Shown in pieces: positions 28,342 to 36,642 of a stretch of DNA of 37,215 nucleotides (position 1 is its first letter; every line of letters starts with the position of its first letter). A model generated the notes under the pieces. That model was not told the origin of the DNA, ran no database searches, and was given only the letters and a program-made list of their open reading frames with translations. This stretch comes from Rhodospirillaceae bacterium (GTDB lineage: Bacteria; Pseudomonadota; Alphaproteobacteria; Kiloniellales; DSM-21159), in contig JAJUFM010000016.1 of NCBI GenBank assembly GCA_029265995.1, positions 1 to 37,215 of the forward strand, read 5' to 3'. Made by a program: the position numbers and the translations under genes.

Positions 28342-30886
28342 GGCGGCGTCGGTCCATGCGGAGCAGGAGGTGGGTCACGATACTGAGCGCTAGAACCACG
28401 AGAACGACACTGCCCACCAGCAGACCGACATTGCGCGACAGCCAGTTGCTCAGAACGAGGCGGAGATTGGTGAGGGAGAACTCCGAGGGAGCGAAGACAT
28501 AGCTGTCGCCGACCATCGCCGTCCCCAGTGTTTTGGGCTGGGTCCCCCAAACCGCCACGTCGCCACGCAGATCTTTCCAGTAGTCCGGCTGCGTGACACG
28601 CTTTACTGCCGCCAACAGCAGAGGACCATCGAGCGCGGTAACGAGGGTGACTGTTCGGCCCGGCGCGCGGTCCGACTCGTACTGCATCATGACCGCGGTT
28701 ACATCGCCGCCAGCCTGGCGCAGGAGACGCCGGCCCCAGCGCTCGCCTTCCTCCTGCTCCCCCCACGACGACAAGAAGGTGATCGCTCTTTCATACCAGC
28801 TATCGTCCTCATCCTCGAAACTCGACCCCTGCCGGTCCGCAGACTCGGCGCTCGTGCCATTCGCCGAGCCGCTGCGCAGCGCTTCGATACGCTGCATCAA
28901 TTCGCTGGTCGCCTGGGTGGCTGCAACCTCACGGGCATCGGAAACGAGCGGATCCAACGGCCGGCTGCGGGACCAGGCCTGAATGAGATCCTGCTGGCGC
29001 AGCGGCGCATTCCCGAACAGACCCGCTTCAAGCAAATTGGTGGGACCGACAGCCAGGATATCTCGATCACCTTGTTGCGCGAAACTGAAGGCTGGCGACA
29101 GGCTCAGCGGCCCATCGGCATGCTTGGCGATCGCGGCAGCCAGCTTCATGGCGGCGGCGACAGTATCTCTATCGCGCGCACCAAGGTACAAGGTGGTAGG
29201 AATAGGCTCCTGATTCAGCAGGTAGGGGAAGCCGCGCTCAGCCAACAGCTTGAGGTTGGGCAGCTCACCCAAGCGGGCATATGACGGAAAATAAAAGCTT
29301 GTGTCATCCTGCAGTAGGAACTGAGGCGGCTCGTTCAGGCTGACTGTTCCCGGAGCGCAAAAGCCTTCTGGCGTAGCCGTGACCGACGGCAGCGTCACTT
29401 CAAAATCTATCCTGTTCAGGCCCGGCTGGAAGTAACGCAACGGCAACTCGACAGAATAATCTCTGAAGGCCTTGCCGCGGGATTGGTTGAGGCCGACCAA
29501 GGCTGCGCCACGACCGTTCACCAGGATATTCAGGGCGCTGTCAGGATGAAGATCCGGGCCATAGGCAGCATTGAGAGACAGAAGGACTGCCGCATCATTA
29601 GCGGCAAAGAAATCGTCCGATAGCTGCAGCTCGACAGACACTACATCGCGCAGGCCAGAAATGTGCTGTTCCTCTACATTCAGGTCTGCAAGGCTGACGG
29701 TCGTTCGGCCAGCAATATAGCGCGGGCCGCTCCTTCTGGGCGTAGGGGGCAAAGCGGTAGTGATGGCACTCGGGGCGTTGGGAAGCTCGACGCGCTGCAG
29801 GACCCAGTCATCAACTGCTTGCTGGACCTCGTGGCGATCGCGACCGGAAAAGACAAGGAGCGCGCTACCATCGCGCCGGCCAAGGCCGTGGACGCCCAGA
29901 TAGGGACCGGTGACCAGACCTAGTATCTGCCGCGGAAGAAACTCACCCAGCTCTTCCGCTGTGCCGATAGCGGCCAGCATGCCGGAAGGCAGCCTATCAC
30001 TGCGGATACCCCGCAGACTGCCTGCGCTCGGTTCTCCGCGTTCAAGTTGCGACTGGGAGACTATATCGAAGTCTGGAAGTGGCCCGAGGGTTCTTCGGGC
30101 GGCCCCCTGCACAACATCGAACGCGGTCGTCAGCCATCTCTCGTCCGGCTGGTTCGACGGCGCGATAAAGGTTAGCTGCCGAGAACCGCTTAAACCCGAA
30201 CCCAGCGCAAAATCGAAAGTAGCGAGCGAAGGGGTCGCCAGTGTTTCAAACAGTCGCAGTTGAAGACCGCTTCGTATGGGATCGATAGCGGTCCAGAGCT
30301 CGTAAATCCCGTCGATTGTACAGAGGATTCGGTGGTTCTGCCGCACGCTGATGGCGACATCATTCGGGCCTGGCCGAAGCAATCCCTCCGGAACCTTAAC
30401 CTCGACCACCTCTGGCGCTGAAAAAGCTCGCGGCTGAATAGCCAGCAGCTCATTTCCGTTGAGGGTCAGGCGGAGCTGTGACGCGGAAGGCAGCACCTGG
30501 ACCGAACTCAAGTAGGCAAGAAAGAAGCTAGCATCGGCAACAGTCGCCTCAGCCGGAAGGGTAACGGTAAAGCGCCGGGTTACATGCTGCCCTTCGAAAA
30601 GAACCTGCTGGTTTCCCGCAGATGCTCCGCCCTGAAGGGACAGGAACAGCTTCGCGCCAATGGCATCCTCTCGTTTGGCAGGCTCCCGCACCGGGGCAGG
30701 AGGAGTCGGTTCGACTTCTTTCCGCTCAACGGGAGCGACCTCATCTTGGGGCGCCACCTGCACGCCGGGCAAAGGAATGAGGACTTCTGACCAGCCAGAT
30801 GTGGGCCAGGCGAGCACCAAGATCGCAACCAGACCCAAAGCAGCTGACAAAGACAGCAGCCATCTCATGCTCTTCATGTTGATCAA
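28328..30886 (-). CDS. bcsB: Cellulose synthase regulatory/periplasmic subunit BcsB
   Basis: 852 residues. TTG 30886 has AGGG six bases upstream, formed by the bcsA stop region; ATG 30877 is the alternative. A signal-like helix (9-27) is followed by a Pro-rich linker (35-75), then BcsB carbohydrate-binding and flavodoxin-like repeats: SLQGGASAGNQQVLF, RLTLNGNELLAIQP, VKVPEGLLRPGPNDV, and later LRYFQPGLNRIDFEV. A C-terminal anchor helix (VGLLVGSVVLVVLALSIVTHLLL) contacts BcsA in known structures, ending in MDRRRRD. It guides the glucan through the periplasm and is required for BcsA activity. Its start lies eight bases after the bcsA stop. Confidence 0.94.
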   Translation of the reverse strand: MINMKSMRWLLSLSAALGLVAILVLAWPTSGWSEVLIPLPGVQVAPQDEVAPVERKEVEPTPPAPVREPAKREDAIGAKLFLSLQGGASAGNQQVLFEGQHVTRRFTVTLPAEATVADASFFLAYLSSVQVLPSASQLRLTLNGNELLAIQPRAFSAPEVVEVKVPEGLLRPGPNDVAISVRQNHRILCTIDGIYELWTAIDPIRSGLQLRLFETLATPSLATFDFALGSGLSGSRQLTFIAPSNQPDERWLTTAFDVVQGAARRTLGPLPDFDIVSQSQLERGEPSAGSLRGIRSDRLPSGMLAAIGTAEELGEFLPRQILGLVTGPYLGVHGLGRRDGSALLVFSGRDRHEVQQAVDDWVLQRVELPNAPSAITTALPPTPRRSGPRYIAGRTTVSLADLNVEEQHISGLRDVVSVELQLSDDFFAANDAAVLLSLNAAYGPDLHPDSALNILVNGRGAALVGLNQSRGKAFRDYSVELPLRYFQPGLNRIDFEVTLPSVTATPEGFCAPGTVSLNEPPQFLLQDDTSFYFPSYARLGELPNLKLLAERGFPYLLNQEPIPTTLYLGARDRDTVAAAMKLAAAIAKHADGPLSLSPAFSFAQQGDRDILAVGPTNLLEAGLFGNAPLRQQDLIQAWSRSRPLDPLVSDAREVAATQATSELMQRIEALRSGSANGTSAESADRQGSSFEDEDDSWYERAITFLSSWGEQEEGERWGRRLLRQAGGDVTAVMMQYESDRAPGRTVTLVTALDGPLLLAAVKRVTQPDYWKDLRGDVAVWGTQPKTLGTAMVGDSYVFAPSEFSLTNLRLVLSNWLSRNVGLLVGSVVLVVLALSIVTHLLLRMDRRRRDLV

Positions 30887-30894
30887 CCGCGACC

Positions 30895-33132
30895 CTACTT
30901 CGTGCTTGCCAGAGGGTGATTGGCGAAGCGCGGCTCCGCCTCCTCACGCTTGGGCAGCGACAGCATGGGCTCGTTGGTCCCCATACGAGCTTCCGAACGC
31001 AAACGCAGCACGAAGCGGATGATGAAAACCACCGAAAGAAGACTTGACCAAAGGAACAGCAGGATACCTTTGATGACTCCCGGGGATTGAGACCGACGGC
31101 CTTGTAGAAAAGTGAGCCAGCGATTGCTGCTGACAAAGATCAGCTCGACGATCATTCGATAGTCTTCGGGTGAGGGATTATTGAATTCCGCCCCCACCGC
31201 TAGCCCATCGGCTTCTGAACGGACATTGCGCGTGGTCAGGTGCAGCCGCATTGGCTTTTCTTCGCCGGACTCGATGGACTCGAGCACCAGAGGTTCCTTC
31301 TGCAACTCTTCTCGCGAGGCCGCCCCGCGGGGCACCACCACCTTCACGCCAGTTGTAGACGCATCAACCACATAGGCAGGAAGGCGCTTTGCCTCCCCTA
31401 CGAGAAGTACTACCGGCTCCTCGATCTGCACGCGGGGAACCCGCCGCATCTGCTTGCGCTCGCACGCGATTCTCAATCCCTGCACGGCCAGAAGCCAGGC
31501 AAAGAGATTCCAACCCGCCACCACAGCCAAGATGTCTCTCGCCTCCGGCGTCATCCACCAGCGCACTCCAGCTGCAACGAGCCCCGCCGTCAGCAGAAGC
31601 GTAATGACCACCAGCGGCTTGGCATGTTCGGACCAGCGGTTCTGGCTCAGCGTTTCCCCCTTGGCAGTCACCTTGAAAGTGGGCGCTGTAGGACGCAGGA
31701 AGACGGAGATGATCGCCTTCGTCGTGAAGACAGATTGCACAAACTCATAGAGTTCCGACAGAAGCGGCCAACGTGTCTGCCCAAAGAGATAGGTGGACGT
31801 CAGCAGCGTCGTCGCAATGTAGAAAGAAGTGTAAGCGACGAATTCCGCAGGTGTAGCAATGTAGATTGCAAGACCGAACAGAAGATAGAGCAGCGGGAGC
31901 ATAAAAAAGCTCAACCGTGCAATACCAAAGAACCAGAAGAGATTGCTCGACACATAGCTGATCCGCTGACCGATATTCAGGCCCCGCTTGAACAGCGGAT
32001 TCTTGAGCAAGAATATCTGGATCATACCCTGGCACCAGCGGCTTCTTTGACGAATGAAGCTACCGAAGGTCTCCGGCTGTAGCCCTGCTACCATCGGCCG
32101 ATCCACATAGACGGAATCCCACCCCTTGGAATGGAGGTCGAGAGCCGTTTCGCAGTCTTCCACGATCGTGCGGCCGGAGAAGCCACCAACCTGCTCCAAC
32201 GCACTGCGCCGCAGCACAGCCGCTGACCCGCAGAAAAAGCTTGCCCCCCACCGGTCGAGGCCACGCTGAACGACGCCGTAAAACATCTCGTTTTCACTGG
32301 GCATCCGATCGAAGGTGTTCAGGCTGCGCTCCAGCGGATCCGGGTTAATAAAGAAATGCGGCGTCTGGACGAGGAACTGCTTTGGATTCTTGGCGAAATA
32401 CCCCACCGTCTCTTGAAGGAAATCCTCTGTCGGTGCGTGGTCAGCGTCGAAGACCACGACCAGTTCGCCATGAATATGCTCCAATGCAGCATTCAGGTTG
32501 CCCGCCTTTGCGTTTTCATTGGCGGGACGCGTCAGATAAGTCACTTTCAGACCGCGGCAAAGCTCCTGCAGAAGTTGAGCTCGCTGCACTGCCTCCTGAG
32601 AAGCCAAACGCTTCTCATCCGTACCACCATCATCAAGTAGATAGATGTTGATCTTGTCCTGCGGGTAGTGCATCCGCTTGGCCGCAGAGAGTGTCGCGGC
32701 AAGGATATGTGCTGGCTCATCATAGGTGGGAACCAACACATCGACGGTGGGCAGTTCGGCCTGATCTTCCACCGATAGGGCGAGTCGGGGACGCCGCATC
32801 GGGTCGATCACCACAAACATACTGATGAAGAACATGCAGATGGCGTAAACCTCTGCTCCGTAAAGCAGAACGCCGGGAATGAATGAGAGTAGGTCTTGGA
32901 TCGGCGGGATGGTGCCAGAGGTCCTCCAGACGATGTACCGCAGGACGATAAAGCTGGCGATGCCGATGAAGAGAACTCGGAAGAAGCCCTTCCTCGGAAA
33001 GCGCGCCAGCACGACCAGAGCGAAGAAGAGGGTAGCGCTGAGCACAATCTGTGCGTCCGCTGCCAAGGGTTGCGCCGCCAGGACGAACATCAATCCCAGG
33101 AGCAGCGTCCAGAGGATGAGGGCGAGCTTCAT
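30895..33132 (-). CDS. bcsA: Cellulose synthase catalytic subunit BcsA with PilZ domain
   Basis: 745 residues, ATG 33132. Family 2 processive glycosyltransferase in the inner membrane that polymerises UDP-glucose and extrudes cellulose. Catalytic motifs: LLDDGGTD (Asp167/168), FDADHAP (229-231), VEDCETAL (324-326, Val where TED is usual) and QRSRW (362-366). The gating loop is FKVTAKG (486-492). The C-terminal PilZ domain has MRRVPR (562-567) and DASTTG (590-595), so c-di-GMP activation is expected. About eight helices flank the catalytic domain. First gene of the bcs operon and divergent from a diguanylate cyclase gene. Confidence 0.97.
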   Translation of the reverse strand: MKLALILWTLLLGLMFVLAAQPLAADAQIVLSATLFFALVVLARFPRKGFFRVLFIGIASFIVLRYIVWRTSGTIPPIQDLLSFIPGVLLYGAEVYAICMFFISMFVVIDPMRRPRLALSVEDQAELPTVDVLVPTYDEPAHILAATLSAAKRMHYPQDKINIYLLDDGGTDEKRLASQEAVQRAQLLQELCRGLKVTYLTRPANENAKAGNLNAALEHIHGELVVVFDADHAPTEDFLQETVGYFAKNPKQFLVQTPHFFINPDPLERSLNTFDRMPSENEMFYGVVQRGLDRWGASFFCGSAAVLRRSALEQVGGFSGRTIVEDCETALDLHSKGWDSVYVDRPMVAGLQPETFGSFIRQRSRWCQGMIQIFLLKNPLFKRGLNIGQRISYVSSNLFWFFGIARLSFFMLPLLYLLFGLAIYIATPAEFVAYTSFYIATTLLTSTYLFGQTRWPLLSELYEFVQSVFTTKAIISVFLRPTAPTFKVTAKGETLSQNRWSEHAKPLVVITLLLTAGLVAAGVRWWMTPEARDILAVVAGWNLFAWLLAVQGLRIACERKQMRRVPRVQIEEPVVLLVGEAKRLPAYVVDASTTGVKVVVPRGAASREELQKEPLVLESIESGEEKPMRLHLTTRNVRSEADGLAVGAEFNNPSPEDYRMIVELIFVSSNRWLTFLQGRRSQSPGVIKGILLFLWSSLLSVVFIIRFVLRLRSEARMGTNEPMLSLPKREEAEPRFANHPLASTK

Positions 33133-33257
33133 CCTCGCGCCCCTGCTACGTCTCGTAGGCTTGATGGGTATTCGTTGAGAGAAGAACTACAAGAAGACAC
33201 TTTCACCGCCCAGGCGTGATAAAGATAGGCCGTTCTGGGGCCGACAGAGGGTTTAGA

Positions 33258-33303
33258 AACGCGGAGGCTCCAAAACCAAAAATAGCCTGAGCGAAGCCGC
33301 GTT
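33258..33303 (-). other. Bulged stem-loop in the bcsA leader region
   Basis: Arms AACGCGG (33258-33264) and CCGCGTT (33297-33303), continued by AGGCT (33265-33269) and AGCCT (33284-33288), pair into a 12-bp stem interrupted by an eight-base one-sided bulge and capped by an A-rich 14-base loop. It lies 126-171 bp upstream of the bcsA start. It could be an mRNA leader structure if the bcsA transcript begins upstream of it. Confidence 0.4.
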
Positions 33304-33305
33304 GT

Positions 33306-33319
33306 TTGACGCGCATCAA
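33306..33319. promoter_or_regulatory. FNR/FixK-like dyad
   Basis: TTGAC-GCGC-ATCAA fits the FixK-type form TTGA-N6-TCAA exactly and the FNR consensus at nine of ten positions. It lies midway between the two divergent starts (about 175 bp from each), so either gene could be linked to oxygen or NO state. A single short site can occur by chance. Confidence 0.4.
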
Positions 33320-33494
33320 AAAAGACCCATTAAGGGTGCTGGCCCGATTTCCTTGTCTCTCTGCGGCCTACATATGAAGCAGTGTGGGGTTTCTTGCCGA
33401 CCGTAACAGACGAAAACGTTGGGCTCGGAACAGCCAGCACCAACGCCGACATTACATTGTATTTTATCTATAAGCAACGCGAAAAGATCACATA

Positions 33495-35558
33495 ATGCCC
33501 CCTGAAAGACACAGAAACACGTGGGTAGCTGCGTTGGAGCAAGAGCGCTCCACATGCAAGTTGCAAGCCTTCGGCGTGCTGGCGGTTGTGGATCTGGCGG
33601 ATGATCTTGTCGTAGCGGCCTCTAGCGCGCGTCACCCGATTGCGACACTTTATCCCGGCCAGAAGGTTCAGGACGTGTTCGGCCGCTCTGCGGAGCAGAT
33701 GATCGCAGGCATCGGGCGACCGCTCGGCCCTTCCCCTGCTTGCATCGGGCGCTTCACCTCCAACGACGGTGTGGATCTGCTCTTGCTGGCGCAGCCAGTC
33801 CGGGAGGGGTCGCAGGTCATTCTGGAGGCTCTGCCGGTCGGCACGATGGAAACGCCAGAGACCGCACTTTCTGACTTGCGTTGGGTCGACGAGCAGCTGG
33901 GCGCAGCGACCGACGAGAGGGCGCTTCTGCAAGCTGTGGTCACCGAAACGAGACGGTTGACCAGCTTTGATCGTGTGGTGGTACACCGGCTGTTGCCAGA
34001 CGGCAGCGACGTCGTTCTGGCTGAGGCCAGCAATGGCGCACTTCCGTCGCTGCAGGGTCACCAGCGGCCAGCAGGCTCCCTATCTTCCGCGCTAAGAGCC
34101 GAACTTCAACAGTGCGAGAGTCGTTTCGTTCCGGATGTAGAGTACGAGCCGCAACGGCTGATAACCCTTCCAAACAGGCCGGACAGCCCACCCGATCTTT
34201 CCAGATGCCTCTTACACGCCGTGCCCCAGGCCTGCCTGGACTTTCTGCACCAGGCAGGCGTGAGAGGGTCGCTATCGCTCCCGATCCTTGTTGGGGGAAA
34301 ACTTTGGGGTCTGATCAACTGCCATCACGCGCGACCGCTAGGGGCAAGCTATGCGCTCGTGGAAAAGAGCAGACACCTGGCCTCGATGCTGGGGAAAGAA
34401 CTCGGCGCCCGCCTTGAGCAGCAGGTGGAAGCGACGAAACATCGCGTAGAGGCAGCACGCGATGCGCTGCTGGAGAAGATAGCAAGGCCGGACTTCACCG
34501 AGAGAGAACTACTTCTTTCGGGCTCCGAGCTGCTGGAGTTCGTTCCGGCAGATGGCATCGCCATCATCTGTGAGCACAAGATCGCATGCCTCGGGCTGAC
34601 ACCAGAGCGTGCAGACGTGCGCCGGCTCGCCCACTGCCTGGGCCCCCTCTTGACGCCGCGCAACGGCCTTTTCGTCACTGATGAACTCGCCACCTACTTC
34701 CCCAGAGCGGCTTCCTTTTCAGAAAAGGCGCGCGGGCTCCTCGCTATCCGCGTCTCGCCGGCGCCTGCCACAACCATCCTATGGTTTCGCCGCTCAACCT
34801 CCTCAATTCCTCAGTTGAACGGCCTCGACCCCCGCGCTTGCTATCTCACCGATCTTGCAATCTCCCCAACGTCCGACCTGGATGGTCTGAGTGAGAGCGC
34901 CCCGCCTGCAGGCTCACAGGCGTGGGATCCCTATCTGGTACAGCAGGCTAACCTCTTCCAGGAACGCGCCAGCTTCGTTTTCCAGCAGCGCCACATCCAG
35001 GCGCTCAACAGGCAGCTGCGGGAGGCCAATCGCCAACTGGCTGAGTTGGCAGAAACCGACCCTTTGACAGGGCTGGCGAACAGGAGAATTTTCGACGCGC
35101 GCCTTGCTGAGGAATGGAACCGCGCTCAGAGAGACTGCCGTCCCCTGTCACTCATCCTGATCGATGTCGACTTCTTCAAACGCTACAACGACCATTACGG
35201 TCATCCGGCTGGAGACAGCTGCCTCATGGAGGTCGCCGGTGCGGTGAAAGCGTCTGCGCGACGTGCAGGCGATCTGGCCGCGCGTATTGGAGGAGAAGAG
35301 TTTGCGCTCCTTCTGCCTCGAACCACTGTGAAGAGTGCGGAGATGATCGCGGAGAGGCTTCGACGCAGTGTCCTGGAATTGGGCATCGAGCACGCCGATA
35401 CACCCGGCGGGCGCGTGAGCATCAGCTTGGGCGTGGCCTCTACCAGCCCTCACTGCTCGACCGTGGTAACCCGCGGCCACCTTGTCAAAACCGCGGACGT
35501 GGCTCTCTACGCGGCGAAGAGCCAGGGGCGCAACCAGGTCCATGTACACGCGCTCTAA
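33495..35558 (+). CDS. Degenerate phytochrome-like (PAS-GAF-PHY) diguanylate cyclase
   Basis: 687 residues, ATG 33495. An N-terminal PAS_2-like part (20-115), a phytochrome GAF domain (about 130-310, with DRVVVHRLLPDG, SLSLPILVGGKLWGLINCHH), a PHY-like part (about 320-480), a coiled coil (495-517) and a GGDEF domain follow in order. The cyclase looks active: GGEEF (599-603) and the inhibitory RxxD site RAGD (590-593), with DPLTGLANRR and DVDFFKRYND. The chromophore pocket is eroded: no Cys at the usual biliverdin position, QRPAGSL instead of PASDIP, Cys247 where phytochromes have the conserved His, and no PRxSF tongue motif. So it makes c-di-GMP, probably for BcsA, but may not sense light in the usual way. 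Confidence 0.87.
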   Translation: MPPERHRNTWVAALEQERSTCKLQAFGVLAVVDLADDLVVAASSARHPIATLYPGQKVQDVFGRSAEQMIAGIGRPLGPSPACIGRFTSNDGVDLLLLAQPVREGSQVILEALPVGTMETPETALSDLRWVDEQLGAATDERALLQAVVTETRRLTSFDRVVVHRLLPDGSDVVLAEASNGALPSLQGHQRPAGSLSSALRAELQQCESRFVPDVEYEPQRLITLPNRPDSPPDLSRCLLHAVPQACLDFLHQAGVRGSLSLPILVGGKLWGLINCHHARPLGASYALVEKSRHLASMLGKELGARLEQQVEATKHRVEAARDALLEKIARPDFTERELLLSGSELLEFVPADGIAIICEHKIACLGLTPERADVRRLAHCLGPLLTPRNGLFVTDELATYFPRAASFSEKARGLLAIRVSPAPATTILWFRRSTSSIPQLNGLDPRACYLTDLAISPTSDLDGLSESAPPAGSQAWDPYLVQQANLFQERASFVFQQRHIQALNRQLREANRQLAELAETDPLTGLANRRIFDARLAEEWNRAQRDCRPLSLILIDVDFFKRYNDHYGHPAGDSCLMEVAGAVKASARRAGDLAARIGGEEFALLLPRTTVKSAEMIAERLRRSVLELGIEHADTPGGRVSISLGVASTSPHCSTVVTRGHLVKTADVALYAAKSQGRNQVHVHAL

Positions 35559-35581
35559 CCTCCCGCCCCACGCTTTGGAGC

Positions 35582-36496
35582 TTACACTCCTCGCGGCTCT
35601 ACTGCCTCGCTGTCGGGCATCGCGCGCAGCAGGATAACGGCATCCACTCCAGGGATCTCCTCGGCCAGTTGGTGCTCTATTTGACTGGCAAGGTGAGAGG
35701 CTTCCTTCATGGAGCGCGCCTGATCCAGGAAAAGCTCCAGTTCTACATGCATGATAGTGCCGGCGCGGCGCGTCCTGATGCGCCCAAGCTGCTCGAATTC
35801 ATTGATGTTGCGCGCCAGGACCCTGTTGATGCCGTGCTGCACCGTCTCGGGCAGGCTGCGATCCAGAAGGTCGGGCAGGCACTCGCGCATCATGGCGATT
35901 GCGGTTCCGACCATGATCACGATCACAACCAGCGTGCCCAGCTGGTCGGCCAGGCGTGCGGCCTGCGGCCCGCTCAGCATCGCCACGGTCACCGCCACCA
36001 CAACGATCGCCGAGGCTGCCGTCTTGACCCACCGTGCGTGATACTGCGCGCGAACGATCAGAGAACCGCCGTCTCGGCTCGCCCGGCGCAAGCTCCAGAG
36101 CTGAGCGCTGTTCAAGCAAAAGTTCAGGATGACGAGAACAATCGCAAGCCCGGCCAGATACACCGGCGGGGGAGGCTGTGGCGACAAGCCGGAGATGCGC
36201 CACAAGAGGATGCCAGCCGCCAGGATCAGGAGGGTGGCGATCAGGACCGTCACCGATTGTTCGAGCTTTCCTGCGCCATATTCATAGGCGCCCAAGCGTT
36301 GACGGTGGATGCGCCGCAGGGTGACCAGAGAGACGATACCGACAATCACGAGGAGGATGCCGCGGAGACACTCCGCGATAATGGTCCAAGATCCGGCCGC
36401 AATGCCGACGTAGGTATAGGGTATAAGTATGACGACATCGAGCGCCACTGCCACGGCGACCGCGATCTCACGCCTTCGCTCAACCTGATCTATCAT
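35582..36496 (-). CDS. Cation diffusion facilitator-like protein with degenerate metal site
   Basis: 304 residues from ATG 36496, chosen because AGGA lies five bases upstream; ATG 36535 has no ribosome site. Six hydrophobic segments and a cytoplasmic ferredoxin-like C-terminal domain (GRIRTRRAGTIMHVELELFLDQ) match the CDF family, as does YEYGAGKLEQ, the counterpart of HPYGHGKLE. The helix 2 Asp pair of the transport site is replaced (IIAECLRGILLV), and in helix 5 HARWV keeps His but loses the Asp. Zinc or iron transport is therefore doubtful. It is convergent with the cyclase gene (23-bp gap) and divergent from the Atm1-type gene. Confidence 0.82.
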   Translation of the reverse strand: MIDQVERRREIAVAVAVALDVVILIPYTYVGIAAGSWTIIAECLRGILLVIVGIVSLVTLRRIHRQRLGAYEYGAGKLEQSVTVLIATLLILAAGILLWRISGLSPQPPPPVYLAGLAIVLVILNFCLNSAQLWSLRRASRDGGSLIVRAQYHARWVKTAASAIVVVAVTVAMLSGPQAARLADQLGTLVVIVIMVGTAIAMMRECLPDLLDRSLPETVQHGINRVLARNINEFEQLGRIRTRRAGTIMHVELELFLDQARSMKEASHLASQIEHQLAEEIPGVDAVILLRAMPDSEAVEPRGV

Positions 36497-36642
36497 TGCT
36501 TTCCTGAGTCCCGGCCTCCCGCCGTTGAGGAACATTACGGCTTGAGCGGGTGATGCGCCAGAGTTGATCGCGCTGCTTCAGGGCGCTTTTCGGTGAGGTG
36601 TCTCCCATTGAAACCAAAGACTAATACCTCATTTCCACCTTT

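Larger units (their letters stand above)
33133..33494. promoter_or_regulatory. 362-bp divergent intergenic region, bcsA / phytochrome-cyclase
   Basis: This gene-free stretch is lower in GC than its flanks and contains a bulged hairpin (33258-33303), an FNR/FixK-like dyad (33306-33319) and an AT-rich segment with TATAAG near 33470, which may be the -10 of the cyclase gene. No good -35 was found for either direction. Confidence 0.5.

Noticed and set aside
35114..36553. 479-residue open frame on the plus strand
   Set aside because: It lies over the end of the cyclase gene and antisense to the CDF-like gene, has no family motifs and a low-complexity Arg/His-rich composition typical of a shadow frame in GC-rich DNA.
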